This document shows positions 1 to 5,595 of a DNA stretch of 7,446 nucleotides, piece by piece. The position numbers and the translations under genes were made by a program. Position 1 is the stretch's first letter. Each line of letters opens with the position of its first letter. The DNA lies in the NCBI GenBank assembly GCA_018663165.1, contig JABJES010000039.1, positions 1-7,446 of the forward strand, read 5' to 3'. This DNA comes from Rhodospirillaceae bacterium (GTDB lineage Bacteria; Pseudomonadota; Alphaproteobacteria; UBA11136). The notes below the pieces were generated by a model. The model was not told where the DNA came from. It saw only the letters and a list, made by a program, of their open reading frames with translations, and made no database searches.

Positions 1-374
1 TCCCAATCGTCCTCGACAAAACGGATATCGTGGTGGGCAGGATCAATACCAAGCTGCTTCAAGCTTTCCAGATAAAGCGCCTGAGCATCCTCTGGCGAGG
101 GCTTGAGGACCACCTGGAACTGATAGTAATGCTGCAGCCGGTTGGGGTTTTCCCCATAACGGCCATCGGTTGGCCGGCGGCAGGGCTGAACATAGGCGGC
201 CTTCCAGGGCGTCGGCCCGAGAGATCGCAGAATAGTGGCGGGGTGAAAAGTGCCTGCCCCCATTTCACCGTCATAGGGCTGCAAAAGAACACAGCCCTGC
301 CCGGCCCAGTAATTCTGCAATGTCAGAATCAGGGACTGAAAACTTTTCGAAGAATCAGGCGTGTTTTGCGTCAT
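1..374 (-). CDS. glyQ: Glycyl-tRNA synthetase alpha subunit, N-terminal part (runs off left edge)
   Basis: The alpha subunit of the bacterial alpha2beta2 glycyl-tRNA synthetase carries the class II catalytic core that makes glycyl-adenylate and charges tRNA-Gly in the cytoplasm. The 124 codons present are unmistakable: QNYWAGQGCVLLQPYD at residues 20-35, GAGTFHPAT at 39-47, and the motif-2 region RRPTDGRYGENPNRLQHYY at 66-84. Family members are about 300 residues, so roughly 40% is here and the C-terminus lies left of position 1; glyS would be expected beyond it. ATG 374 is the first possible start because an in-frame TAA immediately precedes it. The first ten residues are a short polar extension before the usual SFQ-L-ILTLQNYW beginning. 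No good Shine-Dalgarno sequence is visible upstream. It is the last visible gene of a leftward cluster, 60 bp after the previous stop, and probably shares that transcript. Confidence 0.97.
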   Translation of the reverse strand, partial: MTQNTPDSSKSFQSLILTLQNYWAGQGCVLLQPYDGEMGAGTFHPATILRSLGPTPWKAAYVQPCRRPTDGRYGENPNRLQHYYQFQVVLKPSPEDAQALYLESLKQLGIDPAHHDIRFVEDDW

Positions 375-434
375 TTAAGGGCCGTCGCTCTCTCAAGGAT
401 ATGGGCCGAAACCTACTGGTCGACCGTCATAGGG

Positions 435-695
435 TCAAGGTGGATCACTCGGCCCATAGGGACAGTCGACGCGGCCGCAGGAAAGCGGGTTTCCCTGAGA
501 AACGTAAGTGTCACAGACCGGGCAGTTGATCATGTCCTCGATCGCGCCGGCTTTCTCATCAGCCGCATCATTTGCAGCCGCATCATTTGCATCCCCACCC
601 TCAGATTCCCTCGCCGTTCTGGCCTTATAGTTAAACCAGAGGAAGGCGATCAGGCCGGCGACGATTAAAACTTCAAAGGGAGAGAGACCCAGCAT
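435..695 (-). CDS. Small membrane-anchored protein with four-cysteine (zinc-ribbon-like) tail, function unknown
   Basis: An 86-residue protein with three visible parts: one hydrophobic segment at about residues 5-21 (FEVLIVAGLIAFLWF), a polar acidic linker at about 30-55, and a C-terminal cysteine cluster, C58-x2-C61 and C73-x4-C78, in the context NCPVCDTYV and SCGRVDCPYG. The spacing suggests a small metal-binding ribbon, most likely zinc, facing the cytoplasm or periplasm; topology is not settled. Its ATG directly abuts the TAG of the methyltransferase upstream (TAGATG), with GGAG just before it, which argues strongly that it is translated and co-expressed. I recall similar small proteins next to this methyltransferase in other Alphaproteobacteria, but I know of no assigned function. 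The linker contains a perfect 15-bp tandem duplication, described separately. Rejecting it as a chance ORF would leave the tight junction and paired cysteines unexplained. Confidence 0.85.
   Translation of the reverse strand: MLGLSPFEVLIVAGLIAFLWFNYKARTARESEGGDANDAAANDAADEKAGAIEDMINCPVCDTYVSQGNPLSCGRVDCPYGPSDPP
561..590. repeat. Perfect 2 x 15-bp tandem repeat inside the small four-cysteine protein gene
   Basis: The unit AGCCGCATCATTTGC occurs twice back to back (561-575 and 576-590) without mismatch. Being a multiple of three, it keeps frame and encodes ANDAA twice, residues 36-45 of the minus-strand protein, in its flexible linker. A recent slippage duplication is the simplest explanation. 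Confidence 0.95.
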
Positions 696-1469
696 CTAAA
701 GCTCCAGCCCCTTTCCCTGGCGCAGAATTGCTTCAGCTTCGGGCGTAAATGCCCCGTTCTCATCGTGCAGGGCCAGCCCCCCCGCGTGACGGGTTGAAAC
801 AGGAGCACCTTTGGTCGCCTGAACGATGATCCGCTTGGGCCGTGCGCCAACCTTCGGCAGAAGAGGAAAAACGACGAGGTTCCCCGACTGCCCGACCAAA
901 GCATCGATCAACTCGCTCTCCCGGTCTGCTGGATAGATAAAGGTGACAACGCCTTGAGTTCTAACCATATCAAGAGCAAAGGAAACCCAGACATTAAGAT
1001 CAACCCCCGGCTTTTCGGCATGGGCCATCGCCTTTCCGGCGTCGGGGGATGGATCGGTCCGACCAACGGCATGGTACGGCGGATTGGCCATAACTTGATC
1101 GAAAGATCCGGGGGAAAAGCTTGTCGGTGGCGAAAGAATATCCCCTTCAATGATATCAAGACGCCCCACAAAACCGTTAAGCTGGATATTCCTTTGCGCC
1201 AGAGCGACGCTTTCTGGATTTATTTCAATACCCGTCACCCGGACCTTTTTCAGGCGATTTGCAAGACATAGCGCTGCCGCCCCCACCCCGGCCCCGGCAT
1301 CAAGAACATGATCCCCAGGAGCCCCGGAAACAGCGGCAGCAAGAAACACCGGGTCAATGGCGGCCCGATAGCCCTCTTTAGGCTGACACAGCGTAATCTG
1401 GCCGCCCAGCATATGATCCTCGGTAAAATCAGTCTGATCAGGAGCCCCGGCATCGATATTCGCGTTCAT
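696..1469 (-). CDS. SAM-dependent methyltransferase of the COG4123 / TrmN6-like family
   Basis: A 257-residue class I methyltransferase. Family members such as E. coli TrmN6 methylate N6 of A37 in tRNA1-Val; that substrate is inferred here, not shown. Visible features are the N-terminal family segment (LCQPKEGYRAAIDPVFLAAA, 28-47), SAM-binding motif I VLDAGAGVGAAAL at 55-67, the acidic post-I strand GIEINPE at 80-86, an EGD at 108-110 fitting the adenine-binding strand, and the catalytic NPPY tetrad at 129-132 typical of amino-group methylation of adenine, cytosine or glutamine. Length and motif order are normal and nothing is missing. The start ATG overlaps the stop of the DUF2007 gene as ATGA, with a G-rich GGGGCGGGGA just upstream, and its TAG abuts the next gene. 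Coupling with glyQ fits a tRNA-related role. An rRNA or protein substrate cannot be excluded. Confidence 0.9.
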   Translation of the reverse strand: MNANIDAGAPDQTDFTEDHMLGGQITLCQPKEGYRAAIDPVFLAAAVSGAPGDHVLDAGAGVGAAALCLANRLKKVRVTGIEINPESVALAQRNIQLNGFVGRLDIIEGDILSPPTSFSPGSFDQVMANPPYHAVGRTDPSPDAGKAMAHAEKPGVDLNVWVSFALDMVRTQGVVTFIYPADRESELIDALVGQSGNLVVFPLLPKVGARPKRIIVQATKGAPVSTRHAGGLALHDENGAFTPEAEAILRQGKGLEL

Positions 1470-1717
1470 TCCCCGCCCCCAAAGGCGTTTTCGGGAAAAA
1501 GAATATCGTGCTTTTCGACTTCCGCCTCTTTTAGAACCGCCCGAGCCGTCGCCATATCAGCATCGGCAATCATGAGACGGCAAGGAATGGCGCCAATGCT
1601 GCCGTCGAGAATACTGGCATGATTGTCGAACACGTGGGTTTGGATTCCCTCACCGGCAAGCAACGCAATGAGCCAGGACAGCAAAACCGCATCATTGGTT
1701 CTCAATAGTTCCTTCAT
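1466..1717 (-). CDS. DUF2007 domain protein (putative signal-transducing protein)
   Basis: An 83-residue protein starting MKELLRTND, followed by a hydrophobic helix (AVLLSWLIALLAGEGI, 10-25), the segment HASILDGSIGAIPCRLMI at 33-50 and a DMATARAVLKEAE helix at about 54-66. This beta-alpha-beta-beta-alpha-beta ACT-like layout and the opening are characteristic of DUF2007, a small domain of unproven function related to PII-like folds. I chose ATG 1717 because family members begin with this MKELLRTND-type sequence; in-frame ATGs at 1744 and 1741 would add eight or nine residues that look like untranslated leader, and one possible ribosome binding site (GGAAGGA) lies inside that stretch. It is the first gene of the leftward cluster, and its TGA overlaps the methyltransferase ATG. 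The same gene pair occurs near glyQ in other Alphaproteobacteria, as far as I recall. Confidence 0.85.
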   Translation of the reverse strand: MKELLRTNDAVLLSWLIALLAGEGIQTHVFDNHASILDGSIGAIPCRLMIADADMATARAVLKEAEVEKHDILFPENAFGGGE

Positions 1718-1756
1718 AAATTTCTGGCATCCTTCCAGCATCAATAGGCTGCGGGC

Positions 1757-1784
1757 TTGACCGTATATGGGGACATTCTATGCT
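1757..1784 (+). promoter_or_regulatory. Candidate sigma-70-type promoter for ispB
   Basis: TTGACC (1757-1762, five of six consensus bases) is separated by 16 bp from TATGCT (1779-1784, four of six). Transcription would start near 1791 and give a leader of about 59 nt. On the opposite strand TAGAAT (1775-1780) resembles a -10 for the leftward operon, but its best -35 (TTGACG, near 1811) is 22 bp away, too far for a standard promoter. This is inferred from pattern only. Confidence 0.5.
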
Positions 1785-1849
1785 GGCGGGACGCCATGCT
1801 TTCGTCAAGAAAGATGGTCCGTGGGTAATTTGCAACAAGGGAACGACAA

Positions 1850-2872
1850 TTGGCCATTATCGTCAATCTTGAAAGCCAGCGTGAAAAAGGCTCACCCTCG
1901 GCCCTTGACCGGTTGACCGAGCTTGTCAGCGACGACCTGGTTCAGGTCAACGAGGTCATTATTCAACATATGCAAAGCCCGGTCGTATTGATCCCCCAGT
2001 TGGCAGGACACATTGTCGCCGCTGGCGGCAAGCGTCTACGCCCCCTTTTGACCCTGGCATCCGCCCGGATGTGCAAATATGAAGGACGGCGCCATACCTG
2101 CCTGGCAGCCTGTGTCGAGTTTATCCACACCGCCACCCTGCTTCATGATGATGTCGTCGACGACAGTGGTTTACGACGCGGATTGGCGACGGCAAACTCC
2201 CTTTGGGGAAACCAGGCCAGTGTTCTGGTTGGTGATTTTCTGTTCAGCCGGTCCTTTCAACTGATGGTCGCCGATGGCTCCCTCAAGGTTCTTGATATTC
2301 TCTCAAGCGCCTCGGCGGTCATTGCCGAAGGCGAGGTTATGCAACTGACAACCTCCAATGACACCGAAACGTCCGAGACCACCTATCTCGAAGTGATCAA
2401 ATCCAAAACGGCGAAACTGTTCGCTGCGGCCTGCCATATTGGCGCCGTCGTCGCCGACCGCCCCCAGGCCGAGGAAGATGCACTGCAGAGTTATGGACTT
2501 AATCTCGGCATCAGCTTTCAACTCATCGACGATGTTCTCGATTATTCCGCCGCCCAGAAGACTCTGGGAAAGACCATCGGCGATGATTTCCGGGAAGGCA
2601 AAATCTCTCTGCCTGTGATCCTCGCCTATCGCCGTGGCAGTGAGGAAGAGCGCATTTTCTGGCGCAGCCGCCTGGAAGACCTTTCCCAGAAAGAGGGCGA
2701 TCTCGAACACGCCATTTCCCTGATGGAAAAGCACGGTGCCCTGCGCGATACGGTGGAACGCGCCCGCCATTACGGTGCCATTGCCTATGACTCGCTCGGC
2801 ATCTTTCCACAAAGCAAGGAAAAGACGGCGCTTCTCGACGTCATCGATTTCTGCGTCAATCGCGCATTTTAG
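1850..2872 (+). CDS. ispB: Long-chain trans-polyprenyl diphosphate synthase (octa-/decaprenyl type)
   Basis: This enzyme condenses isopentenyl diphosphate onto an allylic primer to make the all-trans side chain of ubiquinone. The 340-residue sequence has every hallmark: GGKRLRP at 59-65, the first aspartate-rich motif LLHDDVVDDS with D100, D101 and D104, followed by RR-G, the KT pair at 186-187 (KSKTAKL), the second aspartate-rich motif QLIDDVLDY with D227, D228 and D231, and a basic GKTIGDDFREGK segment at 240-251. The residue five positions before the first motif is small (A95), as in long-chain synthases, so a C40-C50 product is expected; many Alphaproteobacteria make Q10, but exact length cannot be read from sequence. 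The start is TTG at 1850: AAGGGA lies at a good distance, an in-frame TAA at 1826 excludes longer versions, and the IVNLES opening matches relatives. It is divergent from the DUF2007 operon. Confidence 0.96.
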   Translation: MAIIVNLESQREKGSPSALDRLTELVSDDLVQVNEVIIQHMQSPVVLIPQLAGHIVAAGGKRLRPLLTLASARMCKYEGRRHTCLAACVEFIHTATLLHDDVVDDSGLRRGLATANSLWGNQASVLVGDFLFSRSFQLMVADGSLKVLDILSSASAVIAEGEVMQLTTSNDTETSETTYLEVIKSKTAKLFAAACHIGAVVADRPQAEEDALQSYGLNLGISFQLIDDVLDYSAAQKTLGKTIGDDFREGKISLPVILAYRRGSEEERIFWRSRLEDLSQKEGDLEHAISLMEKHGALRDTVERARHYGAIAYDSLGIFPQSKEKTALLDVIDFCVNRAF

Positions 2873-2886
2873 GCCGCTCCACCGGC

Positions 2887-2915
2887 TTGCGGAGCCCGCC
2901 CGATAGGAGTATAAC
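2887..2915 (+). promoter_or_regulatory. Candidate promoter for tRNA-Pro
   Basis: TTGCGG (2887-2892) and TATAAC (2910-2915, five of six consensus bases) are 17 bp apart, which is the preferred spacing. Initiation would fall near 2922, about 54 nt before the mature tRNA. The element begins only 14 bp after the ispB stop, and no clear intrinsic terminator separates them, so read-through from ispB is an alternative source of the tRNA. Confidence 0.42.
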
Positions 2916-2975
2916 CCCCGGCCACGAGCGATCTTTGGCCCCATCGGTTCGATAAGGCCGGATATCAAACACGTT

Positions 2976-3052
2976 CGGAGTGTAGCTCAGCCTGGTAGAG
3001 CACCGTCTTCGGGAGGCGGGGGCCGGAGGTTCAAATCCTCTCACTCCGACCA
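2976..3052 (+). tRNA. tRNA-Pro, anticodon CGG
   Basis: The complete cloverleaf can be folded by hand. The acceptor stem CGGAGTG (2976-2982) pairs perfectly with CACTCCG (3042-3048), the D stem is GCTC/GAGC, the anticodon stem CCGTC/GGCGG (3003-3007/3015-3019) has one G-T wobble, and the seven-base loop TTCGGGA places the anticodon CGG at 3010-3012, reading CCG proline codons. The T arm GGAGG-TTCAAAT-CCTCT follows at 3025-3041. The discriminator is A3049 and the CCA end is encoded (3050-3052). C1-G72 as the first pair is typical of bacterial proline tRNAs. It sits between ispB and terB on the same strand. There is no sign that its 3' end serves as an integration site: no integrase and no duplicated 3' segment in this window. 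Confidence 0.97.
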
Positions 3053-3107
3053 CTAAAATCAATAACTTAAGCCCCCTGCAAAACAGTGACCAGTGGTTCA
3101 ATTGATT

Positions 3108-3575
3108 ATGCTTAAACGTGTGAAATCTCTGCTTTTCAATTCCGCAGACAAGACTCAAGCCACCAACGAACCGTTGAAGGCCGAAGAGAGCGATATCGCC
3201 GCCTGCGCCCTGATGGTCGAAGCCGCCCTTCAAGATGGTGTGCTGGATGCCTCTGAACGGGAAACCATCCTCCGGCTCATCGAAAAAGGTTTTGGCGTAA
3301 CCGGGGTCGACGCAGAGGCCCTGCTGGAAGAGGCTAGTGAAAGAGCCTCAAAAGCCGTCGACAGCTTTGGCTTTACCCGCATCGTCATGAAGCATTACGA
3401 CCACGAAGAACGGGTAAAACTGGTTGAAATGCTATGGCAGGTTATCTTTGCTGACGGCGAGGTTCATGATTACGAAGCCTCTCTGATGCGCCGCGTCGCC
3501 GGATTGCTTCATATCCCTGATCGGGAAAACGGTCTGGCACGCAACCGCGCCGCCGCGGAAACAGACAGCCTTTAA
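3108..3575 (+). CDS. TerB-family (tellurite resistance TerB / DjlA N-terminal-like) protein
   Basis: A 155-residue, all-helical acidic protein with two internal acidic motifs characteristic of the TerB domain: DGVLDASE at 43-50 and ADGEVHDYE at 115-123, the latter followed by LMRRVAGLLHIPD. Such Asp/Glu clusters are thought to bind metal ions. Free-standing TerB-like proteins of this size are common in Alphaproteobacteria and are mostly uncharacterised; no other ter genes (terC, terD, terZ) are nearby, so tellurite resistance itself should not be inferred. I start at ATG 3108 (MLKRVKSLLF), which matches relatives that open with a short basic helix; a GTG at 3093 would add five residues. The ribosome binding site is weak in both cases. 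It lies 55 bp after tRNA-Pro and may share its transcript. It converges with the DUF2336 gene, with 14 bp between stops. Confidence 0.88.
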   Translation: MLKRVKSLLFNSADKTQATNEPLKAEESDIAACALMVEAALQDGVLDASERETILRLIEKGFGVTGVDAEALLEEASERASKAVDSFGFTRIVMKHYDHEERVKLVEMLWQVIFADGEVHDYEASLMRRVAGLLHIPDRENGLARNRAAAETDSL

Positions 3576-3589
3576 GAAACGCCGGGACT

Positions 3590-4708
3590 TTACCTGACGG
3601 CAGCAATCTTGTTGAACTTCGAGAGCAGATACTCGATATCATCGACGGCCATCCCCCCCGATTCCTCAAACTGAGTCAAAAGACGCTCAAGCAGACGCTG
3701 GACAAAGCGTTGCTGGTCCTCCGCCCCGCCGTCAAATTCCATTTCATTGAAAATAGTGATCGCCATACTGAATACCGGAAAAAGATTTTCCGGCAATCCA
3801 GCCTTTTTATAGACCGCCTTAAAACCGAGTTGGCCCTGGTCGTGAATGAGAAGGCGGATGTTAACCAGTGAAACCTTCGACAACCGCGCCATAGCGGCCT
3901 CAAAGAAAGCGATATCCCCCATGCACAGGGACCGCAGCATGATTGTCGCCGTCAACCGTTTGCCATTATCGAGAGCCTTGACCAGGGTCATGACATCCTG
4001 TTCGTTCGACCACGGCATGATCAGGCCCAAGGTTGCGAGCTCACGGCTCTGATCAAGGATATCGTCGGCTAAATCCGTCGCCATGTCATGGCGCTTGACC
4101 AGGACCGCCTTGAGTTCCTCAGATACTCTGGCGACAAGCCGCTCGGCAATTCCAATGGGGAGATGTTCGCGCTGGGTCAAACCGGCCTGAACGGCCCCGC
4201 TATCGCCAAATTTATCGACCACCTCGTCAAGTGACGATTCAGAAATCCGCGCACCTTTGTTTGATACCAGATTGGTAACGACCTTTTCGCTGTCGGTTTT
4301 CACCAGAGCCCCGGACACCTGTTCGGAGACTTGCGAGCGACTGGCGATGGCGACTTGTTTGGCTTCTCCCTGAGTGTGGACAATCTCGATCAGATCATCA
4401 TCGCTAAGAACCTCGGAAAATTCCAGCATTGGCAGGGAAACTTCATCCACATCCTTTGCCAGGGAAAGCGCAACATCATGAGGAAGAGCGTCAGTTTCGC
4501 TCAGATGCCGGGACAAGGCGGTGCGAACCCGCACCTCTGCATCCTGGACCATGACCCGGAATATCTCAGAGGCGAGTTTTACCTCATCCCCCGTCAGCTT
4601 GCCGGATTCGAACTGCACGGCAAGTTTTTCAGCCGTTTCAGCCCGAGCTTCCACAGAAGGATCTTTTACCAGCCGTTCGACATCGGCCGCTGTCAATTTG
4701 TCACTCAT
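3590..4708 (-). CDS. DUF2336 domain protein (alphaproteobacterial, HEAT-repeat-like)
   Basis: A 372-residue soluble protein built almost wholly of short amphipathic helices, resembling HEAT-like repeats. The segment from about residue 60 to 112 is diagnostic for DUF2336: RVRTALSRHL, then ALPHDVALSLAKD, then VSLPMLEFSEVLSDDDLIEIV. No catalytic motif, signal peptide or membrane segment is visible, so a scaffolding or regulatory role by protein-protein contact is a guess from fold alone. The family is largely restricted to Alphaproteobacteria and lacks an agreed function. I chose ATG 4708 (MSDKLTAADV), preceded by GGAAAG at a suitable distance; the open frame extends to an ATG at 4777, but those 23 residues are unlike relatives and rich in low-complexity codons. 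It is monocistronic by appearance, with its own candidate promoter, and converges on terB. Confidence 0.87.
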   Translation of the reverse strand: MSDKLTAADVERLVKDPSVEARAETAEKLAVQFESGKLTGDEVKLASEIFRVMVQDAEVRVRTALSRHLSETDALPHDVALSLAKDVDEVSLPMLEFSEVLSDDDLIEIVHTQGEAKQVAIASRSQVSEQVSGALVKTDSEKVVTNLVSNKGARISESSLDEVVDKFGDSGAVQAGLTQREHLPIGIAERLVARVSEELKAVLVKRHDMATDLADDILDQSRELATLGLIMPWSNEQDVMTLVKALDNGKRLTATIMLRSLCMGDIAFFEAAMARLSKVSLVNIRLLIHDQGQLGFKAVYKKAGLPENLFPVFSMAITIFNEMEFDGGAEDQQRFVQRLLERLLTQFEESGGMAVDDIEYLLSKFNKIAAVR

Positions 4709-4819
4709 GGCGCACTTTCCATTCCCTGCTGTGGTTTTAGGCGGGATTGAGAAAAGGGAACATAATTCTGCCATCATTGTAATCTTAAATTTCCTTCAGA
4801 TGAAGAACTCTTAGTTTGC

Positions 4820-4847
4820 ATTTTAGATATCTGAAAAACGGTCGCAA
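4820..4847 (-). promoter_or_regulatory. Candidate sigma-70-type promoter for the DUF2336 gene
   Basis: Read on the minus strand, TTGCGA (4847-4842, four of six consensus bases) is followed after 16 bp by TAAAAT (4825-4820, five of six). Initiation would be near 4813, leaving an untranslated leader of about 105 nt before ATG 4708. This is pattern evidence only. Confidence 0.45.
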
Positions 4848-4884
4848 AGAGAGAAACTTTCATTTTTCGGGTTCAGCTAAGGGA

Positions 4885-4913
4885 TTGATTAAGGAATTTT
4901 GATGCACAATAAG
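4885..4913 (+). promoter_or_regulatory. Weak candidate promoter facing the cytochrome c gene
   Basis: TTGATT (4885-4890) and AATAAG (4908-4913) are 17 bp apart, each matching four of six consensus bases. If used, it would give cytochrome c a leader of about 258 nt that includes the hairpin at 4932-4960. In AT-rich DNA such matches arise easily by chance. Confidence 0.22.
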
Positions 4914-4931
4914 TCCAGGAATTACCGAATC

Positions 4932-4960
4932 ACCCCATACAGGCCCAGCTTTCATGGGGT
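4932..4960 (+). other. Short inverted repeat with following T-run in the cytochrome c leader region
   Basis: ACCCCAT (4932-4938) is the exact reverse complement of ATGGGGT (4954-4960), with a 15-nt loop, and is followed by TTT (4961-4963). It could be a weak attenuator or terminator, or an operator half-site pair; the long loop and short T-run make a strong intrinsic terminator unlikely. Confidence 0.35.
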
Positions 4961-5177
4961 TTTGCATGGGAAGCAGCAAAATCGGCTTTCCGGGCTTTCA
5001 AGGAGCAAAACAGGCGTTCAAAGAGACCTTGTGTATATTGGCCATTGAATTACCGGCGCCTAATCCTGTAAATACGGCCATAGTTTTAGAATATCCCGGT
5101 GCAATCGGGCCCCGTTTTAAGTGCGTTGAGATCATTTTGATTATTTTTAGTTATCCAGCCTCCAGGGAGATTGATAT

Positions 5178-5567
5178 ATGTCCAAGTTGAAATTTTTAAG
5201 TGTTGCTCTGGCCAGCGCCGTGCTCTTGACCGGCTTTACTGGTACTGCCTTTGCCGATGGCGATGCTGCCAAAGGCAAAAAGCTTTGGAAAAAGTGCAAG
5301 GCCTGCCACACCACTAAAGACGGTGGCAAAAACAAGATCGGCCCCAATCTCTATGGTATCTTCGGTAAAGCCGCCGGCACCCACGAAGGCTATAAGTATT
5401 CGGCCGCCCTCAAAGATTCCGGCATTACATGGGATGATGCGACCATGGATACTTGGCTTACCAAGCCCAAGAAGATGGTTCCCAAAACCAAGATGGTTTT
5501 CCCCGGATTCAAAAAGGAAAGCCAGCGCCAGGACATGATCGCTTATCTTAAAGAAGCGACGAAATAA
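5178..5567 (+). CDS. Periplasmic class I c-type cytochrome (c2/c550-like)
   Basis: A small soluble electron carrier, probably shuttling electrons between the bc1 complex and a terminal oxidase or another periplasmic acceptor. The 129-residue precursor has a classic Sec signal peptide: basic MSKLK, a hydrophobic core to about residue 22, and a likely cleavage site after AFA at residue 26, leaving a mature protein of about 103 residues. The single haem site is CKACH at 40-44 (C40, C43, H44). The C-terminal PKTKMVFPG places the sixth iron ligand at Met106, and KIGPNLYGIFGK at 53-64 is the usual mitochondrial/c2-like segment. The mature protein is very rich in lysine, which suits docking to acidic partners. 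ATG 5178 is preceded by a strong AGGGAG at 5164-5169. It is transcribed alone, with a long upstream region and a strong terminator. The exact partner cannot be deduced. Confidence 0.95.
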   Translation: MSKLKFLSVALASAVLLTGFTGTAFADGDAAKGKKLWKKCKACHTTKDGGKNKIGPNLYGIFGKAAGTHEGYKYSAALKDSGITWDDATMDTWLTKPKKMVPKTKMVFPGFKKESQRQDMIAYLKEATK

Positions 5568-5581
5568 CCTTTCAGTTATTT
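5562..5581 (+). other. AT-rich hairpin overlapping the cytochrome c stop codon
   Basis: AAATAAC (5562-5568) pairs perfectly with GTTATTT (5575-5581) across a 6-nt loop, and the TAA stop (5565-5567) lies within the 5' arm. With the GC-rich terminator 15 bp further on, it makes a two-hairpin 3' end. It may aid transcript stability or termination on either strand; the low GC makes it weak alone. Confidence 0.45.
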
Positions 5582-5595
5582 TGATTGAGACGAAG

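Larger units (their letters stand above)
4709..5177. other. 469-bp intergenic region between divergent DUF2336 and cytochrome c genes
   Basis: This is the only long non-coding stretch. It is visibly richer in A and T than the flanking genes, especially 4770-4920 and 5105-5175. It contains a candidate leftward promoter (4820-4847), a weak rightward one (4885-4913), a short hairpin (4932-4960) and a TAGAAT resembling a -10 at 5087-5092 without a convincing -35. A 78-codon open frame (4954-5190) lacks a ribosome binding site and overlaps the cytochrome c start, so I do not call it a gene. I found no FNR-type TTGAT-N4-ATCAA palindrome. Confidence 0.8.

Noticed and set aside
30..668. Long plus-strand open frame of 212 codons
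   Set aside because: It lies antisense to glyQ and the four-cysteine gene, both of which are strongly supported; its translation is basic and matches nothing I recognise.
2873..2905. Terminator after ispB (GCTCC/GGAGC stem)
   Set aside because: The five-bp stem with a ten-nt loop is not followed by a T-run, so an intrinsic terminator is not supported.
2303..2968. Minus-strand open frame of 221 codons opposite ispB
   Set aside because: It is antisense to most of ispB's catalytic half, has no ribosome binding site of note, and extends into the tRNA upstream region; typical shadow frame.
3030..3107. tRNA-Pro 3' end as a phage or island attachment site
   Set aside because: No integrase, no second copy of the tRNA 3' segment and no change in gene character on either side within the window.
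2856..3233. Minus-strand open frame of 125 codons across tRNA-Pro
   Set aside because: It translates the complement of the tRNA and terB start, including a segment often mis-annotated as a protein when tRNA genes are read through.
3108..3575. Tellurite resistance or phage-defence ter system
   Set aside because: Only a lone TerB-like domain is present; no TerC, TerD, TerZ or other stress-system partners flank it.
4954..5190. 78-codon open frame upstream of cytochrome c
   Set aside because: No Shine-Dalgarno sequence before the ATG, amino acid composition without pattern, and overlap with the cytochrome start and its ribosome site. A leader peptide remains possible but unsupported.
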